64,000 nt of DNA from Nitrospirota bacterium. Its GTDB lineage: Bacteria > Nitrospirota > Thermodesulfovibrionia > Thermodesulfovibrionales > Dissulfurispiraceae. Positions 1 to 8,733 of this stretch are shown one piece after another. The DNA lies in contig JAJYXI010000062.1 in assembly GCA_021791055.1 (NCBI GenBank), positions 29,683 through 93,682 of the forward strand. The letters run 5' to 3'. Position 1 is the first letter of the stretch. Every line of letters begins with the position of its first letter. The position numbers and the translations under genes are program-made. The notes beneath the pieces were generated by a model that had not been told where the DNA came from, ran no database searches, and saw nothing but the letters and a program-made list of their open reading frames with translations.

Positions 1-1232
1 ACCTTCCTGTAATTCTGCCGGAAGATGTGAAATTCACAGGAAAAGGAGGCTCACCCCTTTTAGAATCAGAGCCATTCCTCAGAGTCAAATGCCCGAAGTG
101 CGGAGGAGCCGCTCGTAGAGAGACAGACACCATGGATACATTTGTGGATTCTTCATGGTATTTTGTGGCTTATTGCCTTGGTAAAAATAAAATTGCTTTT
201 AACTCCCATCTCAAAACTCCCAGCTCCGAACTCAATTACTGGATGCCTGTTGACCAGTACATCGGCGGAATCGAACACGCAGTGCTTCATCTTTTGTATT
301 CGAGATTTTTTACAAAGGGCATGAGAGACCTCGGCATTGTTAATGTTGGCGAGCCTTTCAAAAACCTGCTCACACAGGGAATGGTATGCAAAGAGACATG
401 GAGATGTCCTGAGCACGACTGGCTCTTCCCTGAAGAGGTTAAGGATGGAAGGTGTATGCGCTGCGGAAAAGAGGCCGAAAAAGGAAGGGTCGAAAAGATG
501 TCCAAATCAAAGAAGAATGTCATAGACCCCGATGCACTTATTAAAAAATACGGTGCTGATACAATGAGGCTTTTCTCCCTCTTCGCTGCGCCGCCTGAGA
601 GGGATCTTGAATGGTCTGATAAGGGAGTGGAAGGTGCATACAGGTTTCTGAGTAAGGTGTGGGGAATAGTATATAAATACAAGGGGCAAGAAACAAGTAT
701 TCCTATTGCCTATAACCTATCGCCTATAGCCTCGTCTTTGTTGAGAAAGACCCATCAGACTATCAGAAAGGTGACGGATGATATAGAAAAGGATTATCAT
801 TTTAATACAGCAATTGCTGCATTTATGGAGCTTGTTAATGAAATGTCTTCTTTCAATGCAGAAACGGAGGAGGACCGGGCTGCTCTCGGCTTTGCTGTAA
901 AAAGTACATTGCTGATGCTTGCCCCTTTTGTACCCCATTTTTCTGAGGAACTATGGGAGGTAATGGGGGAGGCAACAGGTGAAAAAAGCAGCATATTCGA
1001 ACATCAGTGGCCTGCATGGGACGAAGAACTTGCAAAGGAAGAAGAGATAGAGCTTGTGGTTCAGGTAAATGGGAAGCTTAGGGCAAAGATACTTGTGCCT
1101 GCAGGATTGTCAGATGATGACGCAAAACAAAGGGCATTACAAGAGCAGAGGGTAAAGGAAATGCTTGACGGCAAACAGATAAAAAAGGTTGTTGTCGTAA
1201 AGGGCAAACTGGTGAATATAGTAATAGGCTAA
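1..1232 (+). CDS. leuS: Leucyl-tRNA synthetase, C-terminal part (5' end outside window)
   Basis: Charges tRNA-Leu with leucine in the cytoplasm (class I aminoacyl-tRNA synthetase). The open frame runs in from the left edge; the first complete codon is at position 3 and reads LPVILPEDV, a LeuRS hallmark, so the GTG at 27 is an internal codon and not the start. About 410 residues are visible, roughly half of the usual 800-870. The class I KMSKS loop ([12 protein letters not shown], near residue 160) is intact, followed by the anticodon-binding helical domain and the C-terminal domain. A four-cysteine zinc-type module (CPKC near the start, later CMRC) is seen. leuS is followed by lptE and holA, the same order as in many proteobacteria. 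Confidence 0.97.
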   Translation, partial: LPVILPEDVKFTGKGGSPLLESEPFLRVKCPKCGGAARRETDTMDTFVDSSWYFVAYCLGKNKIAFNSHLKTPSSELNYWMPVDQYIGGIEHAVLHLLYSRFFTKGMRDLGIVNVGEPFKNLLTQGMVCKETWRCPEHDWLFPEEVKDGRCMRCGKEAEKGRVEKMSKSKKNVIDPDALIKKYGADTMRLFSLFAAPPERDLEWSDKGVEGAYRFLSKVWGIVYKYKGQETSIPIAYNLSPIASSLLRKTHQTIRKVTDDIEKDYHFNTAIAAFMELVNEMSSFNAETEEDRAALGFAVKSTLLMLAPFVPHFSEELWEVMGEATGEKSSIFEHQWPAWDEELAKEEEIELVVQVNGKLRAKILVPAGLSDDDAKQRALQEQRVKEMLDGKQIKKVVVVKGKLVNIVIG

Positions 1233-1272
1233 AGGCAACAGGCGAATGAAGAATTCAAAATTTAAAATAATT

Positions 1273-1440
1273 CTATATGTCAGGCACGGCTCAAAGACTT
1301 TAAAAAGTGTTGGTTTAAATGTATATGAGAGATAATAGATGCATTATCCAACAAATATCCAATGTAGTAGATGACAGATACAGGATAAATGTTTTTACAA
1401 GTGCGTGGTTTAAAGTCTTTTCGCCGCACCTGACATATAT
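1273..1440. repeat. Inverted-repeat element (168 bp) between leuS and lptE
   Basis: Imperfect terminal inverted repeats of about 32 bp (1273-1304 and 1409-1440) share TATATGTCAGG and AAAGACTTTAAA, with four internal mismatches, and enclose about 104 bp of AT-rich sequence with no convincing ORF. The ends, size and lack of coding capacity resemble a small non-autonomous (MITE-like) element. It contains the upstream ATG at 1319 that would otherwise extend lptE, so that N-terminal extension is probably not real. Confidence 0.6.
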
Positions 1441-1462
1441 TTCTGAATTAAAATCTCTCAAA

Positions 1463-2356
1463 TTGAGTAAAATTTTATTACTGTTCACTGTTCACTGTTT
1501 ACTGTTTACTTTATCAGGCTGCGGTTATACAATCCAGACAAAGGCTAACCTCCCATTTGATACCATATCTGTCGGGAATATAGAAAACAAGACCCTTGAG
1601 CCTAAACTGCAGGACAGATTCAACAGGCAGCTTGCAGAGACATTTGCAGAATACGGCTTCAGTGTGAGATCTTCTGCAAGATACAGGCTTGAAGGGGAGA
1701 TAACAAGGTTTGAGTTAACGCCACTGGTTGAGCAGAATCTCGTGGCAACGCAATACGAGGTTGTCATAAAGGCAAACTTCAGGCTTATGGATACAGCAAT
1801 CGGCAGGTCGGTTCCCCTTGTGGCAGGAAGCCCGTTTATCACTTATTTCAGCTCCGCGGACAAACTCGAAAATGTTCTTGCACAAAAGGAGCTTTCGACG
1901 AACAGCGCATTGAAAAACCTGTCGCAGGAGGTTGTTAGGATTATAACTTATAATACCCCAAAAAACTTTGCATATTTATTATTTGCAGTTTCTGATATAA
2001 AGGACTTAAACGGTCTGGTACTCAGGCTTAGAGATGTCGAGAACCCTGTAGCGGTATATTTACGAGGCCAATTCTCTCAGAATACGCGCCAGATGTTAAT
2101 TGATTATGATGGGTCAAAGGCTGCATCCGACAAGCTTAAAACTGCCCTTGTCGATGAACTAAATGCTGTGATGCAGGGCGCTTCTATTTTTGATGAAAAG
2201 CGTTTTGCTGCTGTTGTTCTGAGAGATGAGACGCTGAAGCTGGTCAAGCAGAACCCCGGCGGCATAGAGCGTATCCGTTTAAACAGGTTGCTGCTCGAAG
2301 ATGCCTGTCCTGACGAGATATCAAGGCTCCAGAAAATTCCTGAAAGGCAGAAATAA
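1463..2356 (+). CDS. lptE: LptE-like LPS-assembly lipoprotein with C-terminal extension
   Basis: Outer-membrane lipoprotein expected to plug LptD and assist lipopolysaccharide insertion. I place the start at TTG 1463 because it opens directly into a lipoprotein signal peptide with lipobox LSGC; the in-frame ATG at 1319 lies inside an inverted-repeat element and would bury the signal. No clear ribosome site precedes 1463, so the start is uncertain. The segment after the cysteine (CGYTIQTKANLPF, VGNIENKTLEP, then a beta-rich region) is typical LptE. LptE is usually about 170 residues; here a further ~130 residues follow (from about YNTPKNFAYLL) that I do not recognise. The hydrophobic core of the signal peptide is encoded by a 7-bp tandem repeat (1481-1510). 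The gene directly abuts holA. Confidence 0.75.
   Translation: MSKILLLFTVHCLLFTLSGCGYTIQTKANLPFDTISVGNIENKTLEPKLQDRFNRQLAETFAEYGFSVRSSARYRLEGEITRFELTPLVEQNLVATQYEVVIKANFRLMDTAIGRSVPLVAGSPFITYFSSADKLENVLAQKELSTNSALKNLSQEVVRIITYNTPKNFAYLLFAVSDIKDLNGLVLRLRDVENPVAVYLRGQFSQNTRQMLIDYDGSKAASDKLKTALVDELNAVMQGASIFDEKRFAAVVLRDETLKLVKQNPGGIERIRLNRLLLEDACPDEISRLQKIPERQK
1481..1510. repeat. Heptamer tandem repeat in the lptE signal peptide
   Basis: Four units of 7 bp (CTGTTCA twice, then CTGTTTA twice) read in frame as the hydrophobic stretch of the LptE signal sequence. It is one of many degenerate 7-bp arrays in this window. Confidence 0.8.
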
Positions 2357-3238
2357 ATGAGCATCAAGCAATTCCAGCAGGAGCTTTCGAAGGGTTTCCC
2401 ATCGCATGCATATCTGTTTAATTCCTCAGAGGCCTTTCTGCTCTATGAAGTATTGTCAATAATAAAAGAAAAGCACCATGCCGATGCATTTAACTTCGAT
2501 GTGTTTGATATTAAATCGCCTGATGACAGCAAGCCGATAGAGCAGATTGTAGACATCCTGAATACCTTACCATTCTTATCTGAAAGAAGGATAATTGTTA
2601 TCGAGAACATCAATAAGCTTTCTAAAAAGGATTCAAAGAAACTTGAAGGGTATCTGTCTAATCCATCGGGCACCTCTCTCTTGGTAATGCTGTTTGAAGG
2701 CACATCTCCAAAGCTCTTTGATGCGTCTGTTATTAAAAATGTGAAGGTTATCGGCCTTAATGTGCAGGAAAAGGATATTCCGTTATGGATAAAGGATAGG
2801 GCTAAGAGAAAAGGCATAGAGTTTACGGACAGGGCAGTGAATTATCTAATCAGTTGTGCCGGCACGGACCTCGGGATGCTTTATGCAGAGATAGAGAAAT
2901 TTTCACCATGGAACACTGCCAAGGTCGATATTGATGATGTTAGGGGTATGGTTTATGCGGGGGCCGAATACAGCGCCTTTGACCTTGTGGATGCCCTTAA
3001 AAAGAGAAAAGCAGGAGAGGTTTTCAGGATATTCGAAAATGTAAACAAGAATATGGAGATGCAGATGCTGCTCGGTGCGCTAAATTATCAGTATGCGAGT
3101 TTTCGGTCTAAGTCCCATCATAAGGATGAAAGGTTTTTTCAGAGAGTTTTTAAGCTGCTGCACGAAGCGGACGCCTCTATCAAGACATCCCACAATTATG
3201 TCATGGAAGACCTTCTGGTCAAACTGCTGAAATTATAG
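2357..3238 (+). CDS. holA: DNA polymerase III delta subunit
   Basis: Delta subunit of the clamp loader, which opens the beta sliding clamp during replication. The 293-residue length is a little short of E. coli HolA (343) but usual for this lineage. Recognisable family segments are the N-terminal P-loop-like AYLFNSSEAFLLYEV, the strand pair LPFLSERRIIVIENINKL, and the domain II segment VNYLISCAGTDLGMLYAEIEKF. The start is the base after the lptE stop, and the leuS-lptE-holA order supports both assignments. The stop codon overlaps the left arm of a palindromic element that probably ends transcription against convergent rpsT. Confidence 0.93.
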   Translation: MSIKQFQQELSKGFPSHAYLFNSSEAFLLYEVLSIIKEKHHADAFNFDVFDIKSPDDSKPIEQIVDILNTLPFLSERRIIVIENINKLSKKDSKKLEGYLSNPSGTSLLVMLFEGTSPKLFDASVIKNVKVIGLNVQEKDIPLWIKDRAKRKGIEFTDRAVNYLISCAGTDLGMLYAEIEKFSPWNTAKVDIDDVRGMVYAGAEYSAFDLVDALKKRKAGEVFRIFENVNKNMEMQMLLGALNYQYASFRSKSHHKDERFFQRVFKLLHEADASIKTSHNYVMEDLLVKLLKL

Positions 3239-3343
3239 CTGGCATGCATACGGGAAAAAGCCTTACAAATGCACGATTGGGTTTGAATAAACATGCAACT
3301 CTTTATCGCTAAAGAGTGTCTTTTTCCCGCACGCATGCCAGCT
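3237..3343. repeat. 107-bp palindromic element between holA and rpsT
   Basis: Terminal arms of 24 bp (3237-3260 and 3320-3343) are inverted copies with two mismatches; the shared core includes AGCTGGCATGC and GGGAAAAAG. A smaller inverted repeat (ACTCTTTA/TAAAGAGT) lies inside. It sits exactly between the convergent ends of holA and rpsT, so it may serve as a bidirectional terminator. Arm length and loop size also fit a small repeat element. Confidence 0.6.
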
Positions 3344-3355
3344 TCTATAAATTTA

Positions 3356-3643
3356 TTAAGCAGAAAGTGCAGCGTTTGCCTTCGTTGTGATTCTTGAGAT
3401 TTTTCTTGATGCTGTGTTTTTGTGGATGATCCCTTTAGATGCAGCGCTGTTTATTGTCTTGATGGTCTCTTTTAATATCTTGTCGATATCATCCTTGTTT
3501 TTTGACGGAAGCGCTGTCTCTAACTTGGTTATGAATGTCTTGATCTTTGTCTTTGCAGACTGGTTGCGAAGACCGTGTTTCTCAGCCTGCCTTGCCCTTT
3601 TAAGGGTTGATAAATCCTTTTTAGGTGCTGCTTTGCCTGCCAA
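3356..3643 (-). CDS. rpsT: 30S ribosomal protein S20
   Basis: Primary-binding protein of the small subunit, contacting 16S rRNA. The 95 residues match the usual length. The lysine- and arginine-rich N-terminus (MAGKAAPKKDLSTLKRARQ), the segment NQSAKTKIKTFITKLE, and the C-terminal SAASKGIIHKNTASRKISR are typical of S20. A GGAGG sequence lies just upstream of the ATG. The gene stands alone, convergent with holA. Confidence 0.97.
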   Translation of the reverse strand: MAGKAAPKKDLSTLKRARQAEKHGLRNQSAKTKIKTFITKLETALPSKNKDDIDKILKETIKTINSAASKGIIHKNTASRKISRITTKANAALSA

Positions 3644-3668
3644 TTTTATCCTCCATTAGAAAACATTT

Positions 3669-3691
3669 AGCTGACAGCTAATAGCTGAAAG
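3669..3691. repeat. Short heptamer array upstream of rpsT
   Basis: Three 7-bp units (AGCTGAC, AGCTAAT, AGCTGAA) lie in the gap between rpsT and the next gene. It belongs to the same class of degenerate 7-bp repeats seen elsewhere in the window. Confidence 0.6.
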
Positions 3692-3750
3692 CCTTTAAAA
3701 ATAGCATAAATCTTAACAGAAAATCAATATTTATGCTAAAATTGCTGGAT

Positions 3751-4689
3751 ATGAAATACAGACATATAGATTTAGACGGGCTTAAGACATATTCTATCAA
3801 GGACAGGAGCAGTAAGGTCTCCGTAGATGAATCAGCTAAGCCTCACAAAAAAGGCAAGCTATTCAGAGAGTTTGTTGATAGCCTTCCTGACTTCCTTGCC
3901 GTAAAGGATTTGAAGGCTGTTGTGCAGGCTGTTGCTAAGGCGCACAGAAACAAAAGGCCTGTTATTCTCGGCATGGGCGCCCACTCTATCAAGGTAGGAC
4001 TGTCGCCATTGATTATTGATCTTATGCAAAAAGGCGTGATAACAGCGATTGCTACCAATGGCGCATGCATAATCCATGACTTTGAGATTGCTTATATAGG
4101 GCAGACATCGGAGGATGTTGCCCGTGAGTTGTGCACAGGCTCTTTTGGAATGGCAAAAGAGACAGGTCAGATGCTGAATAATGCTATTAATAATGGGGTG
4201 AAGAATGGTCATGGGATAGGCCGCTCTGTCGGAGAATTTATTGAAAAGTCTGACTTTGCCTTTAAAGATAAAAGCATATTCAGGACAGTATATGCCCTTG
4301 ATATTCCTGCTACAGTACATGTAGCAGTCGGCTCGGACATTATACACATGCACCCCGAGGCTGATGGAGGCTCTATCGGAGAAGGAAGTCTCAGGGACTT
4401 CAGGCTTTTTACTTCGGTGGTTGCCGACCTTGAAGGCGGTGTTTATATAAATCTGGGCTCTGCAGTTGTACTCCCGGAGGTCTTTTTGAAGGCGCTGACG
4501 ATAGCGAGGAACCTTGGGAATAGAGTTGAAGAATTCACGACAGTGAATATGGACTTTATCCAGCATTACAGGCCCCGTGAGAATGTGCTCAGGAGGCCTA
4601 CTATGATAAAGGGGCAGTGTTTTGCGCTTACAGGGCATCATGAGATAATGTTTCCATTGCTTTGCGCAATGATAATCGAGGAGCTTTGA
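3751..4689 (+). CDS. Deoxyhypusine synthase-like protein
   Basis: A bacterial member of the deoxyhypusine synthase-like family with a Rossmann-type NAD-binding fold; substrate unknown. I choose the ATG at 3751 (MKYRHIDLDGL), which matches the usual family N-terminus, over the ATG at 3733. Recognisable parts are the early RPVILGMGAHSIKVGLSP, TAIATNGACIIHDFE, and DIIHMHPEADGGSIGEGS. The EAVSWGK segment that carries the catalytic lysine of eukaryotic deoxyhypusine synthase is not visible, and bacteria generally lack the eIF5A substrate, so true deoxyhypusine synthase activity is unlikely. The gene is monocistronic and followed by a perfect inverted-repeat element. Confidence 0.75.
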   Translation: MKYRHIDLDGLKTYSIKDRSSKVSVDESAKPHKKGKLFREFVDSLPDFLAVKDLKAVVQAVAKAHRNKRPVILGMGAHSIKVGLSPLIIDLMQKGVITAIATNGACIIHDFEIAYIGQTSEDVARELCTGSFGMAKETGQMLNNAINNGVKNGHGIGRSVGEFIEKSDFAFKDKSIFRTVYALDIPATVHVAVGSDIIHMHPEADGGSIGEGSLRDFRLFTSVVADLEGGVYINLGSAVVLPEVFLKALTIARNLGNRVEEFTTVNMDFIQHYRPRENVLRRPTMIKGQCFALTGHHEIMFPLLCAMIIEEL

Positions 4690-4695
4690 TTGTTG

Positions 4696-4864
4696 ATGCA
4701 CATAGTGTGGCTGGATTTCAGCAAGATTGAATTAGTCCTTTGTGCTTTCTTAAGGTAAAACAGAATACAATGCCATTATCAGTAAAAGGGATGGGGACAG
4801 GGCGTTACCTGCCCCCACTGAGAACCCAGACAATCTTGCTGAAATCCAGCCACACTATGTGCAT
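4696..4864. repeat. Perfect 34-bp inverted-repeat element (169 bp)
   Basis: The arms at 4696-4729 and 4831-4864 are perfect reverse complements over 34 bp (outer end ATGCACATAGTG), enclosing about 101 bp with no ORF. The loop holds a smaller GC-rich inverted repeat (GGGGACAGGGCG.../TGCCCCCAC). The size almost equals the 168-bp element near leuS, but the arm sequences are unrelated. It fits a MITE-like element or a very long RNA hairpin. Confidence 0.7.
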
Positions 4865-4887
4865 TGTTTATCAATAAGGGGCGATAG

Positions 4888-5079
4888 ATGAATGTCATAG
4901 TTGATGAAGACAAATGTATAGGCTGCGGAAGGTGCGAGGAGATATGTCCTGCTGTTTTTCACATGAATGAGGCAATAGGCAAGTCTGAGGTTATAGACCC
5001 GGAGGCTTGCGAATTTGTTGGCTGCTGCGAGGCTGCCGAGGAGAACTGTCCTGTTGAGGCTATAATACTGGAAGAATGA
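4888..5079 (+). CDS. Single-cluster [4Fe-4S] ferredoxin
   Basis: A 63-residue soluble electron carrier. The N-terminal motif CIGCGRCEEICP supplies Cys10, Cys13 and Cys16; the fourth ligand is Cys54 in ENCPVEA. Two further cysteines in the middle (GCC near residue 45) and Cys20 could form a disulfide, as in other single-cluster ferredoxins. The reading frame overlaps the nth start by four bases (ATGA), so the two are translationally coupled. Nth itself carries a [4Fe-4S] cluster, but no functional link is shown. The conserved length and motif make this identification secure; the redox partner is unknown. Confidence 0.93.
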   Translation: MNVIVDEDKCIGCGRCEEICPAVFHMNEAIGKSEVIDPEACEFVGCCEAAEENCPVEAIILEE

Positions 5080-5732
5080 CTGTAAAGGAATTTGTTAAGG
5101 CATGGCCTATTCTGAAAAGGCAGGTGAAGAGCCTTCATGTCCCGTGGCTCGAAAACCTTGCATCTTTTGACAGAGATCCCTTCAAGATATTGATTTCGTG
5201 CATTTTGAGCTTGAGGACTCAGGACAGGACAACAGGAAAGGCATCGGAAAGGCTTTTTGAGCTTGCATCCAACCCTGAATCTATGTCAAGGCTTTCTGTT
5301 AAAACAATAGAAAAGGCTATTTACCCGGTGGGGTTTTACAGGGTCAAGGCAGGCAGGATTAAAGGCATCAGCAAAGGAATCGTTGAAAAATACAAATCAA
5401 AGGTTCCTGATACCATTGAAGAATTACTGAAACTGGAAGGGGTTGGAAGAAAGACAGCCAATCTTGCACTAACCCTCGGATATAATAAAGACGGCATTTG
5501 TGTGGATACACATGTGCATAGGATAGTTAATAGGTGGGGGCTTATCAAAACAAAAAATCCTACCGAGACGGAATTCAGTCTTAGAAAGACATTGCCCAGA
5601 AAATACTGGAAGGATCTGAACGGTATGCTTGTTGCCTTTGGACAGGGAGTTTGCAAACCAATATCCCCGATTTGTTCTAAGTGTAATATGAACATTTTTT
5701 GTGATAAAATCGGGGTCAATGTGAGCAGATAA
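5076..5732 (+). CDS. nth: Endonuclease III
   Basis: Base-excision repair glycosylase/AP lyase removing oxidised pyrimidines. The 218 residues match the family. The helix-hairpin-helix LEGVGRKTANLAL carries the catalytic lysine (Lys126), and the catalytic aspartate is Asp144 in VDTHVHRI. The C-terminal iron-sulfur loop has the exact Cys-x6-Cys-x2-Cys-x5-Cys spacing (Cys193, 200, 203, 209). The gene overlaps the ferredoxin gene by four bases. It ends just before a strong hairpin shared with the convergent TetR gene. Confidence 0.97.
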   Translation: MTVKEFVKAWPILKRQVKSLHVPWLENLASFDRDPFKILISCILSLRTQDRTTGKASERLFELASNPESMSRLSVKTIEKAIYPVGFYRVKAGRIKGISKGIVEKYKSKVPDTIEELLKLEGVGRKTANLALTLGYNKDGICVDTHVHRIVNRWGLIKTKNPTETEFSLRKTLPRKYWKDLNGMLVAFGQGVCKPISPICSKCNMNIFCDKIGVNVSR

Positions 5733-5735
5733 AAA

Positions 5736-5764
5736 AAGCCCTCCCTGGGGGGAAGGGAGGGCTT
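5736..5764 (-). terminator. Terminator between nth and tetR gene
   Basis: Ten-bp GC-rich stem (AAGCCCTCCC/GGGAGGGCTT). Read on the minus strand the stem is followed by a run of seven T, so it is a good intrinsic terminator for the TetR gene; on the plus strand it lacks a T run but may still slow nth transcription. Two more hairpins follow at 5774-5800 and 5812-5846 (CTGTGCGGG/CCCGCACAG), filling the gap up to the regulator. Confidence 0.8.
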
Positions 5765-5859
5765 ATATATGTTCCAGGGCAAAGGGGGAGTTTACCCTGG
5801 AGGGGGTATGTCTGTGCGGGAAGGGAGGGTAAATCATCCCGCACAGGCTGATTAACCTT

Positions 5860-6408
5860 TTAAGTCTTAATGCCGTAAAGCAGCATATCAAATATTGTCT
5901 TTGACAGCCTCTTCGTCTCGATATTGCCGCTGATTGCGGATTTAATCATTCCGAGAATTACTTCTGAAATAGTCTGTATATCCAAATCTTTTCTGAAATG
6001 CCCTTCTGAGACCCCTTTGTTTAATATGGAGTGAAGGAGGTCCTTTACGGAGCATGTTTTCTCATAGCAGTTCTTCAGTTTGTTTGAGAGAAGCTTTCCT
6101 TCCTCCCTCCTGAGCACCTCAAAAAAATCTTTCTTTTCGCTAAAAAAGGCAGCAAGGCTGTTAATGAATAATTTTAGGTTTTCGATGGCGTTCTCGCTGG
6201 ATTCTGCCTTGAGTCTCATAAGCAGGTTGTCAAGTCCATCCTGAAGGAGCGCTACATAGAGATCTTCTTTTGACCTGAAGTGGTTATAGAGGGTCCCTTT
6301 CGCAACCCGTGCCCTTTTGGCAATATCATCCATCACGACCATATGGTATGGCCTTTTGGAAAAGAGCTCTGTGGCAGCTCCCAGTATGGAATCTCTTTTG
6401 ACGAACAT
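5860..6408 (-). CDS. TetR-family transcriptional regulator
   Basis: A 182-residue repressor-type regulator. The N-terminal helix-turn-helix is clear (ILGAATELFSKRPYH, then MDDIAKRARVAKGTLYNHF), and the rest forms the variable helical ligand-binding domain with FF...EVLRREEG. A perfect palindrome lies 11 bp upstream of the start (6420-6433), which suggests autorepression. No efflux or metabolic gene is directly adjacent except a cation efflux protein on the same strand beyond a tRNA, so the target and ligand are unknown. Confidence 0.92.
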   Translation of the reverse strand: MFVKRDSILGAATELFSKRPYHMVVMDDIAKRARVAKGTLYNHFRSKEDLYVALLQDGLDNLLMRLKAESSENAIENLKLFINSLAAFFSEKKDFFEVLRREEGKLLSNKLKNCYEKTCSVKDLLHSILNKGVSEGHFRKDLDIQTISEVILGMIKSAISGNIETKRLSKTIFDMLLYGIKT

Positions 6409-6419
6409 AAAATAATTAT

Positions 6420-6433
6420 ACTGACCGGTCAGT
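6420..6433. promoter_or_regulatory. TetR-type operator
   Basis: Perfect 14-bp palindrome ACTGACCGGTCAGT immediately upstream of the TetR gene; a repeated half-site (GTCAG) follows. The ACTGACCGGTCAGT-type site is typical for TetR-family regulators, so autoregulation is likely. Confidence 0.8.
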
Positions 6434-6541
6434 CAGATGTCAAGTAGTTTCGAAAGAATGATACTATGAGATTGCAAAATCATTTTTAGGCTATAAAAAT
6501 TAACGATTAAAGGGATTAATCAAGGGCAAATATTGTATTAA

Positions 6542-6625
<84 letters not shown>

Positions 6626-6647
6626 GATGCAAAATAGTATAACATAA

Positions 6648-7505
6648 TTACGATGACGGCTCTATGTGAACCACCACATCCACAACCTCTGAGATTCTGC
6701 TCTTTATCTCCTTTTCCACGGCCTCTGCAATTCTGTGGGCATTTTCTACTGAAAGGGATGGGTCAACGAGGATATGCAGGTCAATGAATACATGGCTCCT
6801 TGTACCCCTTGTCCTGATTTCGTGGCATTCCATAACGCCATTGACACTGCAAGCAATCTCTTTAATAATCGATGTGTCCATCTGGGTCCTGTCCACGAGT
6901 GTTTCTGTGGATTCCCTGATTATGTCTATGCCTGCCTTTGCAATGAAGATTCCTACTACTGCCCCTGCGATCGGGTCTGCAATGGGAAAACCCAATTTTA
7001 TAAAGACAAGGCTGACTATAACGCCTAAGGATACATAGATGTCGCTTTTTGTATGCCGCGAGTCCGCAATCAGGAATTCGCTGCTCAGCTTTTCTCCCTT
7101 TTGTTTCTCATAGACAGAGACGAATATGTTTATAATAAGTGTAATCACCATTACAAAAAAGCTTGCTGTGGTGATTGTTGTCTCGTGCCTGCCTGTTAAT
7201 GATTCATAGACTTTTTTGAATACCTCAAAGCATGTGAACAGCATCAGAAGTCCAACAAAGATGGTAAAAACTGTTTCGTATTTTCTGTGCCCGTAGGGAT
7301 GCTTTTCATCAGGCGGATGCGAAGCGATGTAGATGCCGATCAGTCCCACGATGTTTGATACGCCGTCAAATAGGGAGTGAAAGCCGTCAGAAAATATGGA
7401 AATCGAGCCCGTGATATAGCCGTAAAAGACCTTTGCCACAGACACGAGTATGTTCAATGCAAAGGTGATTAATAATACCTTTCTTATCTCGGATGTCCGG
7501 TCCAT
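6648..7505 (-). CDS. Cation diffusion facilitator (divalent metal efflux)
   Basis: Inner-membrane metal/proton antiporter of the CDF family (FieF/ZitB-like), 285 residues, with about six membrane helices and a cytosolic C-terminal domain. The metal site is visible as DGFHSLFD in TM2 (Asp40, His43-x3-Asp47) and DSRHTKSD in TM5. The loop HPPDEKHPYGHRKYET is typical. The C-terminal dimerisation domain runs from about residue 205 (VNGVMECHEIRTR...HILVDP). Substrate (Zn, Fe, Mn, Co) cannot be told from this alone. Confidence 0.93.
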   Translation of the reverse strand: MDRTSEIRKVLLITFALNILVSVAKVFYGYITGSISIFSDGFHSLFDGVSNIVGLIGIYIASHPPDEKHPYGHRKYETVFTIFVGLLMLFTCFEVFKKVYESLTGRHETTITTASFFVMVITLIINIFVSVYEKQKGEKLSSEFLIADSRHTKSDIYVSLGVIVSLVFIKLGFPIADPIAGAVVGIFIAKAGIDIIRESTETLVDRTQMDTSIIKEIACSVNGVMECHEIRTRGTRSHVFIDLHILVDPSLSVENAHRIAEAVEKEIKSRISEVVDVVVHIEPSS

Positions 7506-7517
7506 AACATTTTAAAA

Positions 7518-8733
<1,216 letters not shown>

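Noticed and set aside
3859..4701. A 280-residue minus-strand frame over the deoxyhypusine-synthase-like gene.
   Set aside because: No motif, and the plus-strand protein matches a known family from end to end.
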